From JBQTIQ01 sp052387955 (GTDB lineage: Bacteria > Actinomycetota > Acidimicrobiia > Acidimicrobiales > JACDCH01), in NCBI GenBank assembly GCA_052387955.1, contig JBQTIQ010000051.1:1-36191 (forward strand): a DNA stretch of 36,191 bases, given 5' to 3'. The translations under genes and the position numbers were made by a program. Shown here one piece after another: positions 26,542-33,680 of this stretch. The first letter of the stretch is position 1; every line of letters starts with the position of its first letter. The notes below the pieces were generated by a model. That model ran no database searches and had not been told where the DNA came from. It worked only from the letters and a program-made list of their open reading frames with translations.

Positions 26542-27728
26542 GCGGGCCCGACGGGCGAGCGAAACCTGCGCACCGTGGGCCTCGCTCATGGGCAACGCCG
26601 ACCGCAGTCGACCCGGCTTCGCTGTCCCGACTGGCTGACGAGCTCAAGACGGCGGGACGGGAAGCCGGCCTCGCCGCCGTCGGTATCGCCGCCGCCACCG
26701 CCTTCCAGGGCACCAGGGCCGATCTCGAGGAACGCAAGGCGGCTGGGCTCCACGGCGGGATGCAGTTCACCTACCGCCGGCCCGACCGGTCCACCGACCC
26801 CGGTCATGCCCTGCCCGGCGCCCGGTCCCTGGTGGTCGGGGCCCTGGCCTATCCCGGCGCCACCGGGCCGGCGCCGCACGGTCCCAGCCCTTTCGGCAGG
26901 GTCGCCGCCTATGCGCGGTCCGACCACTACGCCGCGTTGCGTACCGCCCTGGCCGCGGTCTCGGGCCGGCTCAAGGCGGCCGGGTGGCGTGCCCGGGTGG
27001 TCGCTGACGACAACGCCCTGGTCGATCGCGAAGCGGCCTACCGGGCCGGCATCGGCTGGTACGGGAAGAACAGCAACCTCCTTCTGCCGGGACGAGGGAG
27101 CTGGTTCGTGCTCGGCTCGGTCGTCACCACCGCTCCGCTGCCCTTCGACGACGACCCTGTCGACGACGGCTGCGGGTCGTGCCGGCGCTGCCTCGACGGC
27201 TGCCCCACTGGGGCCATCGTCGCTCCCGGGGTCGTCGACGCTCGCCGCTGCCTGGCCTGGCTCCTGCAGCAACCGGGCGATTTCCCCCGCCCCCTGCGCC
27301 CGGCCCTGGGTGACCGGATCTACGGGTGCGACGACTGCCAGGAGGTGTGCCCTCCCGGCCGGGTGGCCCCCGACGACGACGCACCGGCCGCTCTTGGCGG
27401 CCCGGCGTGGGTGCCGTTGCTGGACCTCCTGGCGGCCGACGACCGCACCGTGCTAGAACGGCACGGCCGGTGGTACATCCACGGCCGCCAACCCCGATGG
27501 CTCCGGCGTAACGCGCTGGTGGCCTTGGGCAACTCCGGGGCCGGTGGCGACCCACGGGTGGCCGCTGCTCTCACACGCGCCCTCGACGACCCCGATCCGG
27601 TACTGCGCTCGCACGCGGCGTGGGCCGTCCGCCGGCTCGGGCTGAGCGAAGCCCTGGGCCTCGCCGGCCGTGCCCGGCGCGACCCCGCGGTGGCGGGCGA
27701 ACTCGCCGAAGCCGACCCCGCACCGTGA
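26538..27728 (+). CDS. queG: Epoxyqueuosine reductase with C-terminal HEAT repeats
   Basis: QueG reduces epoxyqueuosine to queuosine in the tRNA wobble position, using a cobalamin and two [4Fe-4S] clusters. The 396-residue protein shows the substrate/cobalamin region DNALVDREAAYRAGIGWYGK (158-177), and NLLL. Cluster cysteines are C212, C215, C218 and C222 (CGSCRRCLDGCPTGA), then C238, C264, C267 and C271 (GCDDCQEVCP). Residues about 315-396 form HEAT repeats (LRRNALVALGN, LRSHAAWAVRRLG), as in many QueG proteins. The GTG at 26538 overlaps the sepH stop by 4 nt, and the gene overlaps pimB by 4 nt. No other queuosine gene is in the window. Confidence 0.95.
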   Translation: MSGPDGRAKPAHRGPRSWATPTAVDPASLSRLADELKTAGREAGLAAVGIAAATAFQGTRADLEERKAAGLHGGMQFTYRRPDRSTDPGHALPGARSLVVGALAYPGATGPAPHGPSPFGRVAAYARSDHYAALRTALAAVSGRLKAAGWRARVVADDNALVDREAAYRAGIGWYGKNSNLLLPGRGSWFVLGSVVTTAPLPFDDDPVDDGCGSCRRCLDGCPTGAIVAPGVVDARRCLAWLLQQPGDFPRPLRPALGDRIYGCDDCQEVCPPGRVAPDDDAPAALGGPAWVPLLDLLAADDRTVLERHGRWYIHGRQPRWLRRNALVALGNSGAGGDPRVAAALTRALDDPDPVLRSHAAWAVRRLGLSEALGLAGRARRDPAVAGELAEADPAP

Positions 27729-28942
27729 CTTACTTGCTCGTGACCAACGACTTCCCGCCCAAGCTCGGGGGCATCCAGTCCTACCTGTGGGAGCTCTGGC
27801 GACGCCTGCCTCCCGAAGCCACGACGGTGCTCACGACCTCGTTCCCCGGTGACCGGGAGTGGGACGCCCGACAGGCTTTCCGGGTCGAGCGGGCCGAGGG
27901 GCGGGTGCTGGTACCCACGCCGGCGCTGGGCCGCCGCATCGACGCGCTGGCAGACGAGGTCGACGCCGAGCTGGTACTCCTCGACCCGGCCCTCCCCCTC
28001 GGTCTCGTCGCCAGCCGGCTTCGGCACCCCTACGGGGTCGTGCTCCACGGCGCCGAAGTTGCCGTGCCCGGACGCCTTCCCGGCACTCGCTCGGCCCTTC
28101 GGCGGGTGCTGCGCTCGGCCTCGGTGGTGGTGGCCGCCGGCGGCTACCCGTTGCGTGAGGGCGAGCGGGCGGCCGGCCGGCCTCTGCCGGCCCACAACAT
28201 TCCCCCCGGTGTCGACCTCGACCGCTTCCACCCCTTCGACGACGCCCAGCGCGCCGCGGCCCGGCGGGTGCTCGGCCTGTCGGACGAGGCCTTCGTGGTC
28301 GCCGGCGTGAGCCGGCTCGTCCCCCGCAAGGGGTTCGACATCGTCCTGCAGGCGGCCTCAACGTTGGGGGCCCCGGGGCCTGACGTCGTGGTGGTCATCG
28401 CCGGCGCCGGCCGTGACCGTGGTCGGCTGGAGGACCTGGCCGTCGCCGGCGGTGTCGACGCCCGCTTCCTCGGCCCGGTCACCGACGACGTGCTGGCGTC
28501 GGTGTACGGCTGTGCCGACGTCTTCGCCATGCTGTGCCGCAGCCGTTGGCTCGGGCTGGAGCAGGAGGGGTTCGGGATCGTGTTCCTCGAGGCCGCGGCC
28601 TCCGGCGTGGCCCAGGTGGCCGGGGCCAGCGGCGGATCGTCGGAAGCGGTCGACGACGGTGTCACCGGTTTCGTGGTCGCTCCGCCTTCCGACGTACGGG
28701 CGACGGCCCGGGCCCTCGAACGGCTACGACAGGACCGAGGCCTGCGTCAGAACATGGGCGAGGCCGCCCGGCAGCGGGCGAGCGCCTTCGGCTACGACGC
28801 CTTGGCCGCCCGACTGCGGACCGCGCTCGACTCCGTCGCCGTCGCCGGAAACCCGGCCCCCACCGGTGCGGCCGGCCCCCCCGGGGGCAGGACCGGCCCG
28901 GGAGCAGCCTCGCCGCCGGCGTCGGCGAGGGCGCTGCGGTGA
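27725..28942 (+). CDS. pimB: GT4 mannosyltransferase, PimB-like
   Basis: The 405-residue GT-B enzyme opens with LLVTNDFPPKLGGIQSYL, the start typical of PimB', the GDP-mannose-dependent transferase adding the second mannose to phosphatidylinositol mannosides at the inner membrane face. The C-terminal domain has SRLVPRKGFDIVLQA (donor loop), the E-x7-E block QEGFGIVFLEAAASG, and ASGGSSEAVDDGVTG. A Pro/Gly-rich tail of about 30 residues ends the protein. The GTG at 27725 overlaps queG by 4 nt and gives the expected N-terminus. Together with the GT87 protein at 22277 it suggests PIM/lipomannan-type lipids. Related GT4 enzymes with other acceptors cannot be excluded. Confidence 0.85.
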   Translation: MTYLLVTNDFPPKLGGIQSYLWELWRRLPPEATTVLTTSFPGDREWDARQAFRVERAEGRVLVPTPALGRRIDALADEVDAELVLLDPALPLGLVASRLRHPYGVVLHGAEVAVPGRLPGTRSALRRVLRSASVVVAAGGYPLREGERAAGRPLPAHNIPPGVDLDRFHPFDDAQRAAARRVLGLSDEAFVVAGVSRLVPRKGFDIVLQAASTLGAPGPDVVVVIAGAGRDRGRLEDLAVAGGVDARFLGPVTDDVLASVYGCADVFAMLCRSRWLGLEQEGFGIVFLEAAASGVAQVAGASGGSSEAVDDGVTGFVVAPPSDVRATARALERLRQDRGLRQNMGEAARQRASAFGYDALAARLRTALDSVAVAGNPAPTGAAGPPGGRTGPGAASPPASARALR

Positions 28943-29412
28943 CGACCTCGACGCCCCCGAGCGAGGCCGCCGCGTCGTCGACGGCGGGGACCTCGATCAT
29001 GGCTGCTTCGTGGGCCGGGACCGCGGTGCTGGCTGTGGCGGCGTTGGCCGCGGCGGCTGCTCCCGACGAGATGGCCGGCGCCTACGCCGTGCTCGCCGGC
29101 CTCCTGTTCGTGGCCGGCTCGGCCGCCTTCGTCTGGGCCTTCGTCCTCGCGCTGCGCCGGAGCCGGACCGACCAGATCGGTGTCTCGTCCCTGTTCCTGC
29201 TGTCGGGGAGCGCGCCCAGCACGGTGCGCCGCCGGCTGCTCGGGGCGCTGGGCGCCCAGACCGTGGTCGCGTTGGCGGCGGCGTCGGCCCGGCCGTACAC
29301 CGCGGTCGCGTTCGGCATCCTCGCTCCCACGTTCGGGCTCGGCCTGGGCGGCCTGTGGGCGGCCCAGCACGGCACGTTCCCCCCCCGGCCCGCTGGGCCC
29401 GGTGCGCCATGA
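28939..29412 (+). CDS. Conserved membrane protein next to pimB
   Basis: The protein has 157 residues. The N-terminus of about 20 residues is Ser/Thr/Ala-rich. Likely membrane spans lie at about 22-41, 47-70, 97-114 and 119-138, with a basic loop after the second (LRRSRTDQIG) and a polar loop (GSAPSTVRRRLLG). I recognise no motif. Its position between a PimB-like transferase and an ArsA-like ATPase, overlapping both by 4 nt (GTGA and ATGA), makes it part of the same translational unit. An envelope-lipid or membrane-insertion role is a guess from position alone. Confidence 0.72.
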   Translation: MTTSTPPSEAAASSTAGTSIMAASWAGTAVLAVAALAAAAAPDEMAGAYAVLAGLLFVAGSAAFVWAFVLALRRSRTDQIGVSSLFLLSGSAPSTVRRRLLGALGAQTVVALAAASARPYTAVAFGILAPTFGLGLGGLWAAQHGTFPPRPAGPGAP

Positions 29413-30584
29413 GGATCCTGCTGTTCACCGGCAAGGGCGGCGTGGGCAAGACCACGGTTGCGGCCGCCACCGCCCTGCGCTGCGCCGACGCCGGGCTGCG
29501 GACCATCGTGCTGTCCACTGACCCGGCCCACTCGTTGGCCGACGCCTTCGACGTCGAGCTCGGCCCGGTGGCGAGCGAGATCGCCCCCGGGCTCTTCGGC
29601 GAACAGCTCGACGCCCAGGGCCGGCTCGAGGAATCGTGGGGCGAGATCCGGGACTGGCTCCGTGAGGTCTTCCTGTGGGCGGGGATCGACGAGCTCGAAG
29701 CCGAGGAGCTGGCCGTCTTCCCCGGCCTCGACGAGGTGTTCGCCCTCTCCGACCTCAAAGCCCACGCCAGCAGCGACCGCTGGGACGTCGTCATCGTCGA
29801 CTGCGCCCCTACCGCCGAGACCATCCGCTTCCTGTCCCTGCCCGACATCCTCGGCTGGTACATGGAACGGGTCTTTCCCCTCGGCCGCCGTGTCAATCGG
29901 GCCGTGGGGCCCGTCCTCAAGCGGGTCAGCAACCTGCCGGTGGCGGGCGACGACGTCTTCGCCGCCTCCCGTCGTTTCTATGACCGTCTCGACGGGGTCC
30001 GCGAGCTGCTCTCGGACACCAAGGTCACCAGCGTGCGACTGGTCGTGAACCCCGAGCGCATGGTGATCGCCGAGGCCCGCAGGATGTACACGTACCTTTC
30101 CCTGTTCGGGTACCAGGTCGACTGCGTGGTGGCCAACCGGCTGCTGCCCGACACCATGACCGACCCCTGGTTCGACCGCTGGCGCGAGCTGCACGCTGCC
30201 CACCTCGCGAGCATCGATACCGGGTTCGCCCCGTTGCCGGTGCTGCGGGCGGAGCTCAGCGCCGACGAGCTCATCGGCCTCGACCGCTTACGGGCGTTCG
30301 GCGCCGAGCTCTACCGCGACCTCGACCCCGCCAGCACCTTGCACACCGGCGAGCCTCTCCGCGTCACCCGCAAGGGAGGCCAATACCACCTGACCCTCCA
30401 GCTGCCCTTCACCGGCCACGACGACCTCGAGGTGGGCCGGCACCGCGACGAGCTGCTGGTCCGGGTCGGCCCCTACCGGCGGGCGCTGATGCTCCCCGAC
30501 TCGCTGCGCCGGCGGGCGATCGTCGATGCGACGCTTCGCCATGGCAGTCTGAGGGTGGTCTTTTCCGGCGACGGGACGGTGTAG
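29409..30584 (+). CDS. ArsA/GET3-family ATPase with C-terminal HSP20-like domain
   Basis: The 391-residue protein has a deviant Walker A GKGGVGKTT at 8-16, switch I STDPAHSLADAFDVELG (about 36-52), switch II VDCAPTAETIRFLSLPD (about 135-151), and an A-loop region near FVPLPV-type APLPVLRAEL. Residues about 315-391 form a beta-sandwich (ArsA_HSP20 type: HLTLQLPFTG, LLVRVGPYRRALMLP). It lacks the paired cysteines for arsenite binding, so it is not an arsenite pump ATPase. Actinobacterial relatives come in such single-copy or paired forms near WhiB or envelope genes; they are thought to act as chaperone or membrane-protein targeting ATPases. The ATG overlaps the preceding membrane protein by 4 nt. 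Confidence 0.88.
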   Translation: MRILLFTGKGGVGKTTVAAATALRCADAGLRTIVLSTDPAHSLADAFDVELGPVASEIAPGLFGEQLDAQGRLEESWGEIRDWLREVFLWAGIDELEAEELAVFPGLDEVFALSDLKAHASSDRWDVVIVDCAPTAETIRFLSLPDILGWYMERVFPLGRRVNRAVGPVLKRVSNLPVAGDDVFAASRRFYDRLDGVRELLSDTKVTSVRLVVNPERMVIAEARRMYTYLSLFGYQVDCVVANRLLPDTMTDPWFDRWRELHAAHLASIDTGFAPLPVLRAELSADELIGLDRLRAFGAELYRDLDPASTLHTGEPLRVTRKGGQYHLTLQLPFTGHDDLEVGRHRDELLVRVGPYRRALMLPDSLRRRAIVDATLRHGSLRVVFSGDGTV

Positions 30585-30589
30585 CGGTC

Positions 30590-30856
30590 ATGTTCGACAG
30601 CGACGGTGAGGCCGGCGACCACGCCCGGGAGGGCCTCGAGCACCTCCAGGCCGCGGCCAAGGAGATGATCGCCGCGGCCCGGGCCATGCTCGACGCGATG
30701 GAGCAGGTGGTCGACGATCCACAGGCACTTTCCACGCTCACGTCGATGGTCGGCTCCGTGGCCCGGATGGCCGGTGACGTCATCGGCGGCCGGGCCCCCG
30801 GGACCAAGCCCGACGACGACCGGGCCTCGGGGGTGCAGGCCGTACCGGTGCGTTGA
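30590..30856 (+). CDS. Small conserved alpha-helical protein
   Basis: The 88-residue protein is acidic at the N-terminus (MFDSDGEAGD). A long amphipathic Ala-rich helix (about 12-45, HLQAAAKEMIAAARAMLDAM) and a second one (about 47-65) follow, then a polar tail. No motif beyond this. It starts 5 nt after the ArsA-like gene, so it is the last member of the sepH-arsA run. Small helical proteins in this position are seen beside ArsA-like genes in actinobacteria; a partner or adaptor is possible. It converges with the HEXXH gene, leaving 18 nt. Confidence 0.7.
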   Translation: MFDSDGEAGDHAREGLEHLQAAAKEMIAAARAMLDAMEQVVDDPQALSTLTSMVGSVARMAGDVIGGRAPGTKPDDDRASGVQAVPVR

Positions 30857-30874
30857 GCGAGGTCGGACGGGACG

Positions 30875-31519
30875 CTAGACGGTGAAGCCCGGCGGGGTGA
30901 CGAACTGGCTGGCGAGGATGATGTTGGCCCGCTGCCGGGCCAGTGTCTTCAGTGCCGACGTCGTGCCGGTGCCCTCGAAGGCAAACCACGCCAACCAGCA
31001 CACCTGCCACCGCCAGGCGCCGTTGTAGCCCCAGCTCGAGTCGCGGTTGGCGCTGTCGTGGCCCTTGCCGTCGGCGTGGCGGGCCTCGTGGATGAGGGTC
31101 CCGGCCCGTTCGGGCACCGACCGTGAGTAGAAGAACGACAGGTAGAGCTCGGTCTTGTCGTCGGCGAACGGGCCCCACTGGGTCCAGGCCACCGCCGTCC
31201 CGTCACCGCAGCGACCGTCGACCTCGTCGATGGCGTTGCGGGCGAAGCGGCCGCCCCACTCGAGGATGTTGCCGCTGTAGGACTCGCTGGGGAACCGGGG
31301 CGACGAATAGGTCAGGCACCAGACGCCGCTCATGGCCCGCGAAAGGGGTTGGGTGTTGTCGCAGACGTTGTCGTAGCCGAACCCGTCGTCCCAGTCGTCC
31401 TTGTCGAAATCGAACGCGTCCCAGGCCCAGTCGACGAAGGGCTGCCAACAGATGCGGGGCCCGTAGAGGCTGTCGCCGGAGGTAACGAGGTTGGGGACGG
31501 TGTACGTGCAGCTGGCCAC
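30875..31519 (-). CDS. Tryptophan-rich protein with HEXXH metalloprotease-like motif
   Basis: I do not recognise the family of this 214-residue protein. It holds TLIHEARHADG with H144-E145-x-x-H148 and a further H154 (HEXXH-x5-H), as in zinc peptidases. Thirteen tryptophans (W25, 31, 33, 43, 67, 88, 112, 115, 163, 169, 171, 175, 178) and six cysteines (4, 24, 53, 68, 104, 174) are unusual for the size. There is an acidic aromatic stretch DKDDWDDGFGYD (39-50). There is no signal peptide or membrane span, so it is cytoplasmic unless exported by a special route. It starts 3 nt after a HEAT-repeat gene, with which it must be co-translated. It may be a peptidase or an inactive metal protein. Confidence 0.75.
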   Translation of the reverse strand: MASCTYTVPNLVTSGDSLYGPRICWQPFVDWAWDAFDFDKDDWDDGFGYDNVCDNTQPLSRAMSGVWCLTYSSPRFPSESYSGNILEWGGRFARNAIDEVDGRCGDGTAVAWTQWGPFADDKTELYLSFFYSRSVPERAGTLIHEARHADGKGHDSANRDSSWGYNGAWRWQVCWLAWFAFEGTGTTSALKTLARQRANIILASQFVTPPGFTV

Positions 31520-31522
31520 GGT

Positions 31523-32239
31523 TCAGCACTCCTTCTTGATCTGGGGACGGGACACGGCACGGTCCTGGGCCGGGGGCCCAAGGACGAGCTCGGCCCGTTC
31601 CGACGCTTCGATCTCGGGGACCAGCTCGTGGATGGAGGCGGTCCGGGCCTCGAGCATCCACCGTTGGTCCTGAGGCAGGAACTCGGCGAGACGGGAACCC
31701 ACCTCGGGGTCCAGGGCCCGCAGGGCCTGCACCGCGGCGGACCGGACGGCGGCATCGGGCTGTTCGGCCACGACCGACTCGAGGGCGCGCCGGGCGTCCT
31801 CGTCACCGCGGGCCAGGCGGGCCAGGCCCTCGACCGCCATGACCCGCACCAGCCGCTCGCCGTCGCTGGGCGACTCACAGGCCCGACGGTCGTGGTGGGC
31901 CTCGTCGATGGGCGCCGCCGCCACCTCCGCGAACAGCCCGAGGGCGTCGCGGTCGCCGACGTCGGCCAGGACGTGGAGCATGCCCCACCGCAGCGGCACG
32001 TCGTGGGCGGAGACCCGGCCCAGGATCTGGGCCACCGTCGCTGATGCCCGCGAGCACCGGCCCAGCAGCTCGATGGCCTGTCGGTAGTCGTGGCGGCCTT
32101 CGGCGTCGGCCTCGTCGGCGTGGAGGTGGCCGAGGGCCCGGGCGAGGAGCCAGGCGTCGGCCGACTGGTCGAAGAGACGTTCATCCTGTTTGGCCTCGAG
32201 GCTGTCCCCCGTGACCGACTTGTGGTCGCAGTCGCACAC
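31523..32239 (-). CDS. HEAT-repeat protein paired with the HEXXH protein
   Basis: The protein has 238 residues. The GTG at 32239 has GGAGGGAG about 6 nt upstream; an in-frame TTG at 32263 is less likely. After a short start with C2 and C4, residues about 20-75 are helical, and about 70-195 make HEAT-like helical repeats (VPLRWGMLHVLADVGDRDAL, LVRVMAVEGLARLARGDEDA, AAVRSAAVQALRALDPEVG). The C-terminal part is charged and ends QIKKEC. HEAT repeats bind proteins; the partner is plausibly the HEXXH protein whose gene starts 3 nt later. It is divergent from the baeRF gene with 146 nt between, where both promoters must lie. The cellular role is unknown. Confidence 0.75.
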   Translation of the reverse strand: MCDCDHKSVTGDSLEAKQDERLFDQSADAWLLARALGHLHADEADAEGRHDYRQAIELLGRCSRASATVAQILGRVSAHDVPLRWGMLHVLADVGDRDALGLFAEVAAAPIDEAHHDRRACESPSDGERLVRVMAVEGLARLARGDEDARRALESVVAEQPDAAVRSAAVQALRALDPEVGSRLAEFLPQDQRWMLEARTASIHELVPEIEASERAELVLGPPAQDRAVSRPQIKKEC

Positions 32240-32349
32240 GATGCGCTCCCTCCGTTCGTCCAATGTTCAGGTCCCTCGGAGAAACGAGTCGCCAACCGGC
32301 GCAGAGATACATCGAGCCCGGATTGCGAGCGGATGACGGGACCGGCGCC

Positions 32350-32355
32350 TACCAT
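32350..32355 (+). promoter_or_regulatory. -10 element for the baeRF gene (TACCAT)
   Basis: TACCAT fits TANNNT. A transcript starting about 7 nt downstream would carry a leader of about 24 nt holding GGGAGG just before the GTG at 32386, so this gene would have a short, ribosome-site-containing leader, unlike its leaderless neighbours. Confidence 0.45.
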
Positions 32356-32385
32356 CGGGTGGACCACGTCCACTGGGAGGCGCCC

Positions 32386-33501
32386 GTGCCGGTCATCGCC
32401 GAAGACGTCATCCGTTCGCTGGCCGGTTTCAAAGCGGAACAGGCGCCGGTGACGTCGGTCTACCTCGATGTCGACGGCCGCAGGCTCCTCCGCCACCAGG
32501 ATCTCGAACACGAGGTCGATGTCCTGTTGAAGGCGGCCCGCGCCCGGGCCAACGGTGACGCCTCGGTGGCCAAGGACCTCGTCCGGGTCGGCCGGCTGGT
32601 CAAGGACGGCCTCGACCGTTCGAGCACCAGGGGGCTGGTGATCTTCGCCTGCAGTGCCCATGACCTGTGGGAGGTCATCGCCCTGCCGGTGCCCGTCCCC
32701 AGCCGGGTCGTGATCAACCACGTCCCGGCGCTGAGCCAGCTCGAAGCGGTACTGCAGGAAGCCGAGGCGATCGGGGTTCTGTTGGCCGACCGCCAGCACG
32801 CCCGGATGTTCGTGTTCGAGCTGGGGGAGCTGACCGAGCTGTCGGAGCTGTCCGACGAGCTGCCCCGGGAGTACGACACCCGGGGCGAACGCGACCAGGG
32901 CGACGTCGCCTCCCACGTCGACGCCTTGCGTGACCAGCACGTGCGCCATGCCGCCGCGGTGGCCTGGCAGGTGTTCAAGGAGCGGGGCTTCGAGCACCTC
33001 GCCCTGGGTGGCCCCGACGAGATGCTCAACGCGCTCGAGGGCACCCTCCATCCGTACCTCCGGGAGCGGTTGTGCGGCCGGGTGGGGCTGGCGGTGACGG
33101 CGTCGCTCGACGAGGTCCGGACCGCGGCGATCGAGATGGAGACCGAGGTCGAGCGGGCGCAGCAGGCCGCCGACGTCGAGCGCCTGCGCCAAGCCGTAGC
33201 CGTCGGTCGCCGGGCCGTCGCCGGCCTGGGCCCGGTGCTGGGTGCCCTCAACCAGCGGCGGGCCGAGCAGGTGCTGGTGTCGCAGGGTTTCGTCGAGGCC
33301 GGGTGGCGCTGTGACGTCTGCAGCACCTTGCACGTGGTGGGCCGGCGCTGCGCGGTGTGCGGAGGCGAGATGGCCGAAGTCGAAGACGTGGTTGAGGAAG
33401 CGGTGGAGATGGCGCTGGCCAACCGCGGCCGGGTCGAGATCTGCAACGGCAACGCCGACCTCGACGTCCTCGGACGAATAGGCGCCCACCTGCACTACTG
33501 A
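32386..33501 (+). CDS. baeRF (eRF1/Pelota-like) protein with zinc ribbon
   Basis: The protein has 371 residues from the GTG at 32386, which has GGGAGG 5 nt upstream. It has the architecture of bacterial relatives of archaeo-eukaryotic release factors: an N-terminal part (VTSVYLDVDGRRL), a middle domain with VLLADRQHARMFVFELGEL and an acidic loop, and a C-terminal eRF1-domain-3-like part ending VLGRIGAHLHY, close to the GGIGAxLRY-type end of eRF1. A four-cysteine zinc ribbon (C309, C312, C322, C325) is inserted near the end. The family is proposed to act on stalled or attacked ribosomes, often under stress; I see no GGQ motif. A GC hairpin follows the stop. Confidence 0.75.
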   Translation: MPVIAEDVIRSLAGFKAEQAPVTSVYLDVDGRRLLRHQDLEHEVDVLLKAARARANGDASVAKDLVRVGRLVKDGLDRSSTRGLVIFACSAHDLWEVIALPVPVPSRVVINHVPALSQLEAVLQEAEAIGVLLADRQHARMFVFELGELTELSELSDELPREYDTRGERDQGDVASHVDALRDQHVRHAAAVAWQVFKERGFEHLALGGPDEMLNALEGTLHPYLRERLCGRVGLAVTASLDEVRTAAIEMETEVERAQQAADVERLRQAVAVGRRAVAGLGPVLGALNQRRAEQVLVSQGFVEAGWRCDVCSTLHVVGRRCAVCGGEMAEVEDVVEEAVEMALANRGRVEICNGNADLDVLGRIGAHLHY

Positions 33502-33508
33502 GCTAGCT

Positions 33509-33527
33509 GGGGGGGCTGCGCCCCCCC
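33509..33527 (+). terminator. GC hairpin after the baeRF gene
   Basis: GGGGGGGC (33509-33516) pairs perfectly with GCCCCCCC (33520-33527) around a TGC loop, 7 nt after the stop. It is very stable, though no T-run follows. Most likely a terminator of the baeRF transcript. Confidence 0.6.
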
Positions 33528-33570
33528 GGCCCCCATCGCCGCCCGGCTCCCTGGCGGTCGCTCGGTCGGC

Positions 33571-33625
33571 ATCTGCTCGGTCCCGGGACTTGTCACAACG
33601 TCAGCCTTCTCGGGACCGAGCAGAT
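33571..33625. repeat. 15-bp perfect inverted repeat between the baeRF gene and glucokinase
   Basis: ATCTGCTCGGTCCCG (33571-33585) and CGGGACCGAGCAGAT (33611-33625) are perfect complements separated by 25 nt; pairing continues inward for three more positions including a G-T. The loop contains TTGTCACAA. The symmetry is far better than the nearby terminator. It could be an RNA hairpin, a second terminator or the two half sites of a DNA-binding protein or small mobile element. Confidence 0.8.
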
Positions 33626-33665
33626 CTAGCCGCCGGCCCGAGGGTGCGGGCTATTAGCCGGCCGG

Positions 33666-33671
33666 TAGCGT
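33666..33671 (+). promoter_or_regulatory. -10 element for the glucokinase gene (TAGCGT)
   Basis: TAGCGT lies 9 nt before the ATG at 33681, with no ribosome site between. Leaderless or near-leaderless transcription is likely, though this spacing is at the upper end. Confidence 0.4.
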
Positions 33672-33680
33672 CGCCCACTC

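Noticed and set aside
28413..29408. In-frame upstream extension of the ArsA-like gene to 28413
   Set aside because: It overlaps pimB and the membrane protein, and the ATG at 29409 directly yields the family N-terminus with the P-loop at residue 8.
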